The notes under the pieces are model-generated. The model was not told where the DNA came from. It was given only the letters and a program-made list of their open reading frames with translations, and ran no database searches. A program made the translations under genes and the position numbers. Positions 8,051-15,658 of a DNA stretch of 64,000 nt are shown here, piece by piece. How positions within the stretch are numbered: position 1 is the first letter of the stretch; the number at the start of each line of letters is the position of its first letter. Origin of the DNA: Hydrocarboniphaga sp965279055 (GTDB taxonomy: Bacteria; Pseudomonadota; Gammaproteobacteria; Nevskiales; Nevskiaceae); NCBI RefSeq assembly GCF_965279055.1, contig NZ_OZ257125.1, positions 1,488,001 to 1,552,000 on the forward strand, given 5' to 3'.

Positions 8051-8680
8051 ATGACAAGTAGCAGGAAGAAGCAGATGCCGCCACGCGGCCGGCCGCGGCG
8101 CAGCGCCTTGCAGCAGCAAGCGGTGCGCACACGCGTGGTCGATGCGGCGCGAGCGCTGTTTGCGGCCGAAGGTTTCGACGCGGTCAGCATGCGCCGTATC
8201 GCCGGGGCCGCGGACTGCGGCGCGATGACGCTTTACGGCTATTTCCGCAGCAAGAACGAAATCCTGCGTTTCATCTGGGAGGATTTCTTCGCCGAACTGT
8301 TCGAGCGCATCGCCAGGGCCAGCGCGCGCGGTACGCCGCAACAACGGCTGCGCAAGGCCTGCACCGCCTATGTCGACTACTGGTGCGATCATCCTGATCG
8401 CTATCGCATGGTGTTCCTGAACCAGGACAGTGCCGCCGCTGGCGAGGCACTGTATGTGGAGCAGTCCGGCGTGCTGGCGCGCTTCGATTTCTTTCGCGAA
8501 CTGATCGCGGCCATGCAGGCGGATGGCAGTGCGCGCGCCGGTGATCCACAGTTGCTCGGCGAGGCGCTGATCTGCTCGCTGATCGGCATCGCCCATGCGC
8601 TGGTGACGATTCCGGAATATCCGTGGATGGCGCGCAAGCGCTTGCTGGCGGCGTGTCTGCAGATCGTCGAGACCGCCTAG
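8051..8680 (+). CDS. TetR/AcrR family transcriptional regulator, 209 aa
   Basis: DNA-binding repressor-type protein. An N-terminal helix-turn-helix covers about residues 25-70: RVVDAARALFAAEGFDAVSMRRIA, then MTLYGYFRSKNEILRFI, the classical TetR recognition pattern. The remaining helical part would bind a ligand and dimerise. ATG 8051 is used; an ATG at 8075 is an alternative. It is divergent from the amine oxidase gene, with a palindrome between them, so it probably controls that gene and itself. Confidence 0.87.
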   Translation: MTSSRKKQMPPRGRPRRSALQQQAVRTRVVDAARALFAAEGFDAVSMRRIAGAADCGAMTLYGYFRSKNEILRFIWEDFFAELFERIARASARGTPQQRLRKACTAYVDYWCDHPDRYRMVFLNQDSAAAGEALYVEQSGVLARFDFFRELIAAMQADGSARAGDPQLLGEALICSLIGIAHALVTIPEYPWMARKRLLAACLQIVETA

Positions 8681-8765
8681 CTGGCATGCCGCCTTCGCCG
8701 CAACGACGATGGGAGCGTTCAGCGCTTGCGGTTAATCTTGCGCAGCACTACGGGAGACTGACGAC

Positions 8766-9620
8766 ATGAAATGGGGCGATGCGCGGCGTAGCAATAACGT
8801 GGGCTCGGCCGGCGGCGGTGGAGGCGGCGGCTTCAAGCTCGGCATCGGCGGCGTTGCCGTGGTCATCGTGCTGAGCCTGCTGACCGGGCGCAATCCGCTG
8901 GAGATGCTCGGCCTGTTGTCGCAGATCGATCAGGGCGGGCAGGGCACCGAGGAAGTACAGCCGCCGAATACCGACGACAAGACCGTGGATTTCGTCCGCG
9001 CGATCGTCGGCGAAACCGAGGATGTCTGGGGCGAGCTGTTTCAGCAGCAGGGTGCGAGCTACGCGCCGCCGCGGCTGATCCTGTTCACCGGACGCGTGCA
9101 GACCGCCTGCGGCGGCGCCAGCTCGGCGACCGGGCCGTTCTATTGCCCGGGTGATCGCCAGGTTTATCTGGACACCAGCTTCTTCGATGAAATGCGCGCG
9201 CGCCTCGGTGGCGGCGGCGACTTCGCCAATGCCTACGTGATCGCGCATGAAGTCGGTCACCACGTGCAGACCTTGACCGGCAGCGCGCAGGCGGTGGACG
9301 CGGCGCGTGAAAACGGCCGCGACGTCAGCGGCGACAACGGCCTGCTGGTACGCCAGGAGTTACAGGCGGACTGCTATGCCGGCGTCTGGGCGCATGTGGC
9401 CGAGCAGCGCCATCACTGGCTCGAGGCCGGCGATATCGAGTCGGCGCTGAACACCGCGACCGCGATCGGCGACGACCGGCTGCAGAAGGAGTCGCGCGGC
9501 ACCGTGGTGCCGGACACGTTCACGCATGGCACTTCGCAGCAGCGCGTGCGCTGGTTCCGCAAGGGCTTCGATTCGGGCAAGCCGGCGGACTGCGATACCT
9601 TCAAGGCATCGTCGTTGTAG
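8766..9620 (+). CDS. Neutral zinc metallopeptidase, YpfJ family
   Basis: Membrane-anchored protein of 284 residues matching the YpfJ/Zn_peptidase family in length. The N-terminus is soluble and glycine-rich (a run of glycines near residue 20), followed by one transmembrane helix (GIGGVAVVIVLSLL). The zinc-binding HEVGHHVQ motif lies at about residue 160, and ELQADCYAGVWA supplies the third ligand region. The domain should face the periplasm. Physiological substrates of the family are not established. It is a single gene between the TetR gene and a palindromic repeat. Confidence 0.9.
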   Translation: MKWGDARRSNNVGSAGGGGGGGFKLGIGGVAVVIVLSLLTGRNPLEMLGLLSQIDQGGQGTEEVQPPNTDDKTVDFVRAIVGETEDVWGELFQQQGASYAPPRLILFTGRVQTACGGASSATGPFYCPGDRQVYLDTSFFDEMRARLGGGGDFANAYVIAHEVGHHVQTLTGSAQAVDAARENGRDVSGDNGLLVRQELQADCYAGVWAHVAEQRHHWLEAGDIESALNTATAIGDDRLQKESRGTVVPDTFTHGTSQQRVRWFRKGFDSGKPADCDTFKASSL

Positions 9621-9624
9621 CGTC

Positions 9625-9678
9625 ATCCCGGGTTTCACCCGGGCTACGTAGCGGTGTAGCCCGGGTGAAACCCGGGAT
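9625..9678. repeat. Palindromic repeat, family B (GTAGCCCGGGT type), copy 1
   Basis: Composite inverted repeat in the convergent gap between the peptidase and glutathione peroxidase genes. Inner units CCCGGGTTTCACCCGGG and CCCGGGTGAAACCCGGG face each other around GCTACGTAGCGGTGTAGC. Further copies lie at 21103 and 37573. It could fold as one long hairpin in either transcript. Confidence 0.85.
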
Positions 9679-9684
9679 CGGACA

Positions 9685-10173
9685 TCAGCCCAGCAGTTTC
9701 TCCAAATCCTTCTCGATCGCCGCCGGGGTATCGGTCGGCGCATAGCGGCTGACCACCTTGCCGCTGGCGTCGACCAGGAACTTGGTGAAGTTCCACTTGA
9801 TGCCTTCGGTGCCGAGCAGGCCGGGCTTGGCGTGCTTGAGGTACTGGTACAGCGGATGCGCGTCGTCGCCGTTGACCTTGATCTTGGCGAACATCGGGAA
9901 GTCGACTTCGTAGGTCAGCGAGCAGAAGTTCTTGATCTCGTTTTCGTCGCCCGGTTCCTGGTGGCCGAACTGGTCGCAGGGAAAGCCGAGCACCACCACG
10001 CCCTTGTCCTTGAACTTGCGGTACAGCGCCTCCAGGCCCTTGTACTGCGGCGTGAAGCCGCACTTGCTGGCGACGTTGACGATCAGCAGGGTCTTGCCCT
10101 TGTACTCGGCCAGCGACTGGCTGCTGCCATCGATGGTCTTGGCCTGAAAATCGTAGACGCTGTTCGGACTCAT
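9685..10173 (-). CDS. Glutathione peroxidase family protein, 162 aa
   Basis: Thiol peroxidase of the GPx family that reduces hydrogen peroxide or lipid hydroperoxides with thioredoxin or glutathione. Visible signatures are NVASKCGFTPQY with the peroxidatic cysteine at about residue 38, GFPCDQFGHQEPG with the catalytic Gln and the probable resolving cysteine, and KWNFTKFLV with the catalytic Trp/Asn. It is a cysteine, not selenocysteine, form and lacks a signal peptide, so it is cytosolic. The retained second cysteine favours thioredoxin as reductant. Confidence 0.93.
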   Translation of the reverse strand: MSPNSVYDFQAKTIDGSSQSLAEYKGKTLLIVNVASKCGFTPQYKGLEALYRKFKDKGVVVLGFPCDQFGHQEPGDENEIKNFCSLTYEVDFPMFAKIKVNGDDAHPLYQYLKHAKPGLLGTEGIKWNFTKFLVDASGKVVSRYAPTDTPAAIEKDLEKLLG

Positions 10174-10202
10174 GGCGCTGCTCCCGGAGATGTGCGGCTA
10201 GC

Positions 10203-11000
10203 CTACTTCATGAACGGAATGAAGGCGCCGACTTTCTGGTCGATCATGTTCTTGACCGCGGTATTGACCGCGTTGCTGATCGGCCCCGGCGGCAGCGGTT
10301 CCGGCGCCGGGAACGGGAAGTTCGGCAGGTCGGCATAGAGCCGCTCTTCCGGCGCGGTGATCGGCTGCAGCAGCTTGCCGGGCTGGCCGGCGATCCGATA
10401 GAAATGGATCGTCGAGAACACGGCGGTCTGTTTCTTGCCGAAGAACGAGCGCGAGTAATAGCCGGAGCCGACGATGTCCTGATTGGTGCCGACGATGCCG
10501 TCGTCCTCGACCGGCGAGCTGACGATGATCAGCATCTTCAGCTGGTTCTGCTTCAGGATCGCGTCGAATTCCTTCTGCCAGTCATTGTCGAAGCGCTGCT
10601 TGCCCGGGTTCCAGCTCTTCTGCCAGATCAGCTTGTCGCGCACCAGGCGCGCGCTCGGCCGCACCGGCACCGGCTGGTAGGGCGTGTTTGCCAGCAGGCC
10701 CTTGCGCAGCGACTCGCTGACGTAGCCGGGCAGGTCGAAGTTGGCCTTCATCGTCGTCGTCGAGTTGCCGATGCCGGCGGTACCCGCGTTGACGTGGGTG
10801 ATCTCGTTGTCGAGCACCGTCATGATGCCGATGCGGCTGCTGTAGGCCATGCTGGTCAGCGGTGCCGGCATCCACGCCGGCCGCGCCGGCTGCGTGGTCG
10901 AGCCTTCCGCTGCTTCTTCGGCGGTATGGGCGCAGCCCAGCAGCGCCAGCGGCAGGCTCAGCGACAGTGCGCAAAGCAGGGAACGACGCAATTTGAGCAT
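10203..11000 (-). CDS. Putative outer-membrane lipoprotein, 265 aa, unknown function
   Basis: The leader MLKLRRSLLCALSLSLPLALLGC ends in a lipobox (LLGC), so the protein is predicted to be a lipoprotein. ATG 11000 is used; a GTG directly before it (11003) sits nine bases from AGGAG and could be the true start. The mature domain begins after a flexible Ala/Pro/Thr stretch and has no motif I recognise. A C-terminal proline-rich segment precedes a final helix (NAVNTAVKNMIDQKV). It is not coupled to its neighbours. Confidence 0.7.
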   Translation of the reverse strand: MLKLRRSLLCALSLSLPLALLGCAHTAEEAAEGSTTQPARPAWMPAPLTSMAYSSRIGIMTVLDNEITHVNAGTAGIGNSTTTMKANFDLPGYVSESLRKGLLANTPYQPVPVRPSARLVRDKLIWQKSWNPGKQRFDNDWQKEFDAILKQNQLKMLIIVSSPVEDDGIVGTNQDIVGSGYYSRSFFGKKQTAVFSTIHFYRIAGQPGKLLQPITAPEERLYADLPNFPFPAPEPLPPGPISNAVNTAVKNMIDQKVGAFIPFMK

Positions 11001-11261
11001 CACGTTGTAAGACTCCTGTCAGGCCCAAGCGGCCTCGAGCAAGGGCGCTCAGCGCGCCGTCATCGATCCCCGCGTCCTGATGGCGCGGGCTTTTATTGCA
11101 CAGCAGCGGCGAGTCGAACGGGACCGCTGCCGACCGGGCGTTGGCGATGGCCTGCCCGGCGGCGCGTGTCGAGATCGGCTGGCGGCCTCTCTCCTCTCTT
11201 CTGGAATGGATGACGCTGTTGCTACTGCGTTCCCGACGTCCCGTCGGGTCACGCGCCTGCT

Positions 11262-13010
11262 TTAAAAGTTTGCCGCGTCCAGCTTCATCAGGTTCTCGAC
11301 CGGCGCCTTGATGTTGTCGCACAAGGTCTGCACCTGCGGCAGCATGCGCGAGGCGAAGAATTCCGCGGTCGCCAGCTTGGTCTGCTTGTAGCTCTCGTCG
11401 CTCAAATTGTTCGCGGCCTTGGCCATGCGCAGCCAGTTGTAGCCCAGATAACAAAGTGAAAACGCCTTCAGATAATCCACCGCGCCGAAGCCGGCGGCAT
11501 CGGGGTTGCTCTTGTAGCTGTCGCGCAGCCAGGTCGTGGTGCTCTCCAGTGCTTCGAGCGCCTTCATCAGCGGCCGCACCAGGAAGCCCACCGGGGCGTC
11601 GGACTGGTTTTCCGAGCGCACCTTGGCGAAGAAGCGCTGAGCCAGTCGGCCGTCGTGCATCATCAGCTTGCGGCGCACCAGGTCCATCGCCTGGATACCG
11701 TTGGTGCCCTCGTACAGGCACAAAATCTTGGAGTCGCGCGCGATCTGCTCGATGCCGTGATCACGGACGAAGCCGTGGCCGCCGTAGACCTGGATCGCGG
11801 TGCTGCCCAGATCGAACGCGGCGTCGGTGCAGAAGGACTTCACCAGCGGCGTGTTCAGGTCGACCCAGTCCTGCGCCTCTTCGCGCACCGCGGCGTCCGG
11901 ATGGTGATGGGTGATGTCGACGTACATGGCCGTCTCGTAGGCCATCACGCGCGCGCCTTCGGTGGTCGCCTTCATCGTCAGCAGCATGCGGCGCACGTCG
12001 GGGAATTCGATGATCTCGGCCTTGCCGTTCTGGGCGCGGCCCTGGCGGCGGTCCTTGGCATAGGCGATCGCGTTCTGCGTCGCCAGCTCGCACTGGCCCA
12101 GGCCCTGGAAGCCGACCATGATGCGCGCCAGGTTCATCATCACGAACATGTTCTGGATGCCTTCGTTGGGCTTGCCGACGATCCAGCCTTTCGCGCCGTT
12201 GAACTGCATCTGGCAGGTACACGAGGCGTGAATGCCCATCTTGTGTTCGATGCCGACGCATTCCAGCTGGTTGCGCTCGCCGACGCTGCCGTCGGCATTC
12301 ACCAGGAACTTGGGCACGACGAAGGTCGACAGGCCCTTCACGCCCGGCGGCGAGTCCGGCAGCCGCGCCAGCACGAAGTGGACGATGTTCGGCACCATCG
12401 TGTGTTCGCCGCTGGTGATGAAGATCTTGCCGCCTTCGATCGAATAGCTGCCGTCACCGTTGGCGGTGGCCTTGGTCTTGGCGGCGCCGACGTCGGAGCC
12501 GGCGCCCGGCTCGGTGATGCACATCGTGCCGGTCCATTCGCCGGTCGACAGCTTCGGCAGATAGGTCTGCTTGGTCGCCTCGTCGCCGGAGGCCAGGATC
12601 GCCTCGAAGCAGCCGGTGGTCAGGCCCGGATACAGCGCGAACGCGACGTTGGCCGAGCACAGCATTTCTTCGACGACTTTGGCCAGCGTGTAGGGCAGGC
12701 CCTGGCCGTCGTACTCGACCGGGTTGCACAGGCTCACCCAGCCGGCTTCAGCGTACTGCCGATAGGCTTCGCCCAGGCCTTTCGGCACGGTGACGACGCC
12801 GGCCTTCCAGGTCGCGCCGTCGACGTCGCCGGGCTGGTTCAGCGGCGCGATCGTGTTCTCGATCAGCTTGGCGGCTTCTTCGGCCAGGCCCAGCAGCGTG
12901 TCCGGCGTGGCTTCCGCAAACGGCGGCAGTTGCTCGGCGAGCTGCCCGACATTGAGGACGTCATTCAGAACGAAGCCGATTTCGCGCAGCGGTGCCTGGT
13001 AAGTTGCCAT
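11262..13010 (-). CDS. Acyl-CoA dehydrogenase, 582 aa
   Basis: FAD-dependent enzyme catalysing the first step of beta-oxidation of an acyl-CoA. Its length fits the large bacterial class with an extra C-terminal domain. Visible are the acyl-CoA dehydrogenase middle-domain signature CITEPGAGSDVGA, GGKIFITSGEH, and the YEGTNGIQAMDL block carrying the catalytic glutamate, followed by about 150 extra helical residues ending in KAPVENLMKLDAANF. The start ATG 13010 gives MATYQAPLREIGFVL, typical of this class. It is a single gene. Chain-length preference cannot be read from the sequence. Confidence 0.93.
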   Translation of the reverse strand: MATYQAPLREIGFVLNDVLNVGQLAEQLPPFAEATPDTLLGLAEEAAKLIENTIAPLNQPGDVDGATWKAGVVTVPKGLGEAYRQYAEAGWVSLCNPVEYDGQGLPYTLAKVVEEMLCSANVAFALYPGLTTGCFEAILASGDEATKQTYLPKLSTGEWTGTMCITEPGAGSDVGAAKTKATANGDGSYSIEGGKIFITSGEHTMVPNIVHFVLARLPDSPPGVKGLSTFVVPKFLVNADGSVGERNQLECVGIEHKMGIHASCTCQMQFNGAKGWIVGKPNEGIQNMFVMMNLARIMVGFQGLGQCELATQNAIAYAKDRRQGRAQNGKAEIIEFPDVRRMLLTMKATTEGARVMAYETAMYVDITHHHPDAAVREEAQDWVDLNTPLVKSFCTDAAFDLGSTAIQVYGGHGFVRDHGIEQIARDSKILCLYEGTNGIQAMDLVRRKLMMHDGRLAQRFFAKVRSENQSDAPVGFLVRPLMKALEALESTTTWLRDSYKSNPDAAGFGAVDYLKAFSLCYLGYNWLRMAKAANNLSDESYKQTKLATAEFFASRMLPQVQTLCDNIKAPVENLMKLDAANF

Positions 13011-13117
13011 ATGCGGTCGCAGTACCTACGGAATTTTGGAGGCCGAAGGCTAGCATATGACGGCCGCTGCGGATGCGGCCGGGGCTTGATCTGCAGGCTG
13101 GTCTGGGGCGGCGATGT

Positions 13118-13230
13118 GTCCCTCGATACGCGCCGTTGGCGCTACTCGGGAGGAACGGGTTTTTGTCCCTCCGGCACAAATGCAGCCCGTTCTTCCCGAG
13201 TAGCCTCGCTTGCGAGGCGTATCGAGGGAC
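13118..13230. repeat. Long palindromic repeat, family C, copy 1
   Basis: About 113 bases in which GTCCCTCGATACGC...GCGCTACTCGGGA is followed, after a variable centre, by TTCCCGAGTAGC...GCGTATCGAGGGAC. The two halves are near-perfect reverse complements, and each contains its own small hairpin. It sits between the acyl-CoA dehydrogenase and the universal stress protein genes. A second, rearranged copy lies at 30502. Confidence 0.85.
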
Positions 13231-13248
13231 GCATCGCCCGACCGACGC

Positions 13249-14136
13249 TCAGTCGAACACCGCCGCCTTGACCACCAGCACGTTCTGCCGCGCATGCGAC
13301 AGCAGGGTTTCGCTGGTGCTGCCCATCAGGAAGCGCTCCAGCCGGCGGCGGTCGTGGCGGCCGGTGACCAGGGTCTGCGCGCCGATCTGCTCGCATAGAT
13401 CCTCCAGCGCCAGGTCGGTGCGGCCGACGGCGAGATGGCGCCGCGCATCCGGCACGCCGAGCTGGTCGGCGATGAGCCTGAAGCGCTCGCGATGCAGCGC
13501 CTGCAGCTCCTCGATCAGCGCCGGCGAAGTGCCCATGACCTGCATCGTCGCGTCCTCGGGCACGTCGATCACCGGCTCGAACACATGGGCCAGGTGCAGC
13601 TCGGCACCGGTGTGCCGCGCCAGCTGGCGCGCCTGGTCGACAATGCGCTGGTTCAGCAGGTCCTCGCCATCGGCGCTGGCGATGTCGACCGCGGCGACGA
13701 TCCGGGTCGGTAGCCCCGGTGAGCCCTCGCCGATCACCAGCAGCGGCACCGGCGAGCGCCGTGCCAGGAACCAGTCCTCGGGCGTGAACAGCAGCCGGCT
13801 CAATGCCGACTCGCGGCGCAGCTCCTTGACCACCAGATCCGGCTGCAGCGCCTCGATGTCGGCCAGCATCGCCTCCTGGATCGGTTTGCGCGCGATCAGC
13901 TCGCCCTCGACCTGGATGCCGTCGCTGGCCAGCCGAGCCAGGGTCGTCGACAGCCAGGCGGTCGCGGTTTCGGCCGGCAGCGGCTCGGTGGCGTCGTCGA
14001 AGGCGCGCAGCAGCAGCGTGGCGCCGCTGACTTGGGCCAGGGCGCTGGCATGGGCCAGCGCCGCGCAGTCGCTGTGGCCGGTGCGCACGATCACCAGCAG
14101 CCTGGAATAGAGCTTGGAGTCGGGGGCGTCGCTCAT
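13249..14136 (-). CDS. Tandem universal stress protein (UspE-like), 295 aa
   Basis: Two consecutive Usp domains, as in UspE. The first starts at YSRLLVIVRTGHSD and ends near VPLLVIGEG; the second runs from TRIVAAVDIASADG to the C-terminus. The second carries a nucleotide-binding-like loop (TGRHDRRRLERFLMGSTSE, resembling the G-2x-G-9x-G-S/T pattern) and ends NVLVVKAAVFD. The first domain lacks that loop. ATG 14136 has an excellent ribosome-binding site (AGGAG). The family assists stress survival, but the exact role is unknown. It is divergent from the ECF sigma factor gene. Confidence 0.88.
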   Translation of the reverse strand: MSDAPDSKLYSRLLVIVRTGHSDCAALAHASALAQVSGATLLLRAFDDATEPLPAETATAWLSTTLARLASDGIQVEGELIARKPIQEAMLADIEALQPDLVVKELRRESALSRLLFTPEDWFLARRSPVPLLVIGEGSPGLPTRIVAAVDIASADGEDLLNQRIVDQARQLARHTGAELHLAHVFEPVIDVPEDATMQVMGTSPALIEELQALHRERFRLIADQLGVPDARRHLAVGRTDLALEDLCEQIGAQTLVTGRHDRRRLERFLMGSTSETLLSHARQNVLVVKAAVFD

Positions 14137-14308
14137 GCGGCTTCTCCTGATTGCCCGGGGGCGGGGCCGGTGTCCTGACCATACGCTGTCCAACATGAGC
14201 ACAGCCCGTCCGGATGCAAGGCAGCCCGGGCTTTCCTTGCCGCCGCATTGTCCAGTAGCCTTGGCCGTTGCCGCTTGCATCCGGGCCCCGACCTTTTCCG
14301 AATACCCC

Positions 14309-14866
14309 ATGGCGCTAGACGCACCCAATCTGCTGGAACGAATAGCGCGGGGCGACCGCACGGCGACGCAGGAATGCATTCGCCGTCACGGTGCGATGGT
14401 GTGGTCGCTGGCGCTGCGTTCTACGCACGGCCAGCGTGCCGAGGCGGAAGACGCGGTCCAGGAGATTTTCATCGAAGTGTGGCGCTCGGCGGGCAAGTAC
14501 AACGCGGAGAAGGGTAGCGAATCGCTGTTCGTAGCGATGATCGCCAGGCGCCGGCTGATCGACCGTTTCCGCGCCCGCGTGCCGGAGTCGGTGGATATTG
14601 CGGACCTGGAATTGCATTCGGACGACAACCCGTCGCACGACGCCGAGATCGGCGCCGACTACGGCGCAGTGAGGCAAGGGCTCAAGACATTGAAGCCCGA
14701 GGAAAGGCAGGTGCTGGATCTGGGTTTTGTATACGGCATGACGCAGTCGGAAATCGTCGAGAAGACCGGCATGCCGCTGGGTACCGTCAAATCGCACATG
14801 CGCCGGGGGCTGATCCGGCTGCGTGAATTCATGGGTGTTTCCCTCACCACCGGACAGGAGGCTTAA
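14309..14866 (+). CDS. RNA polymerase sigma factor, ECF subfamily, 185 aa
   Basis: Directs RNA polymerase to alternative promoters. Region 2 is seen at AEDAVQEIFIEVWRSAGKYN with the following LIDRFRAR; region 4 is an HTH at LKPEERQVLDLGFVYGMTQSEIVEKTGMPLGTVKSHMRRGL. There is no sigma-70 region 1.1 or 3, as expected for ECF factors. ATG 14309 starts MALDAPNLLERIARG. It lies three bases before the anti-sigma gene, forming a two-gene operon that probably autoregulates. The inducing signal is unknown. Confidence 0.92.
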   Translation: MALDAPNLLERIARGDRTATQECIRRHGAMVWSLALRSTHGQRAEAEDAVQEIFIEVWRSAGKYNAEKGSESLFVAMIARRRLIDRFRARVPESVDIADLELHSDDNPSHDAEIGADYGAVRQGLKTLKPEERQVLDLGFVYGMTQSEIVEKTGMPLGTVKSHMRRGLIRLREFMGVSLTTGQEA

Positions 14867-14869
14867 AGC

Positions 14870-15622
14870 ATGAACAAGAAGCCTTCCAACCCGGAATTCG
14901 ACGCGATGCGCGACGACGAGGTGCTGTCATGGCTGACCCAGGACCGGCGCAACAGCCTGGACTGGAACAGCCTCGACGACGAGCAGCGTGAAGCCGAAGC
15001 GGCTGCCGCGATGTACGCGCTCGGCTCGCTCGGTGAGTTTGAAAAGATGCCGGACGATGTCGCGGCGCGGCTGATCGCGAGCATTCCGGCGACGGCTGCG
15101 GCCACGCCGCCGGCTGCCGCCGTTGCCGCGCCCAAGCGCGGCTGGTGGCACAGCATCGGTCTGGCCTGGGGCTCGGCCTCGTTCGCCAGCCTGGTCGCGG
15201 TCGCGCTGGCCCTGCGCCTGGTCAGCCTGCCGCCGCCGCCGATACCCGGGCAGATCGCGCTGGCCTCGCCGGCGCATTACTCGCTGCAGCCGGGCCCGGA
15301 CGCGGCCGGCCAGGCAGTCAAGGGCGAGGTGGTCTGGGACCCGAGCAAGAGCGGCGGCTACGTCAAGCTCTCCGGCCTGCCGATCAACGATCCGAATCGC
15401 GAGCAGTACCAGCTGTGGATTTTCGACGGCAAGCGCGACCAGCGTTACCCGGTCGACGGCGGCGTGTTCAACGTCACCAAGAACGGCGAAGTCGAGCTGT
15501 GGATCCGCGTGCCGATCCCGGTGCGCGAAGCGGCGATGTTCGCGGTCACGGTCGAGCAGAGCGGCGGAACGGTGGTGTCGGATCGCGGGCGTATCGTCGC
15601 ACTGGCTAAAACCGGCGCCTGA
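14870..15622 (+). CDS. Membrane anti-sigma factor, RskA-like, 250 aa
   Basis: Partner of the adjacent ECF sigma factor. The N-terminal about 90 residues are acidic and cytosolic (sigma-binding), followed by one transmembrane helix (ASFASLVAVALALRLV) and a periplasmic C-terminal domain with WDPSKSGGYVKLSGLP and REQYQLWIFDGKRDQ, the pattern of the RskA/anti-sigma-K domain. No zinc-binding HxxxCxxC motif is seen, so it is not a ZAS type. The gene starts three bases after the sigma gene stop, with an AGGAG site. Confidence 0.85.
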   Translation: MNKKPSNPEFDAMRDDEVLSWLTQDRRNSLDWNSLDDEQREAEAAAAMYALGSLGEFEKMPDDVAARLIASIPATAAATPPAAAVAAPKRGWWHSIGLAWGSASFASLVAVALALRLVSLPPPPIPGQIALASPAHYSLQPGPDAAGQAVKGEVVWDPSKSGGYVKLSGLPINDPNREQYQLWIFDGKRDQRYPVDGGVFNVTKNGEVELWIRVPIPVREAAMFAVTVEQSGGTVVSDRGRIVALAKTGA

Positions 15623-15658
15623 GAAGCGTCGCTCCCGCCTGCACGGGAATGACAGGCG

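Noticed and set aside
11067..11095. Terminator-like hairpin (CCCGCG...CGCGGG then CTTTTATT) on the plus strand
   Set aside because: No plus-strand gene ends upstream of it, and read on the minus strand it lacks a T run; probably chance in the 260-base gap between two minus-strand genes.
11655..13271. Plus-strand frame of 538 codons opposite the acyl-CoA dehydrogenase
   Set aside because: No domain, and the opposite strand encodes a well-recognised enzyme over its full length.
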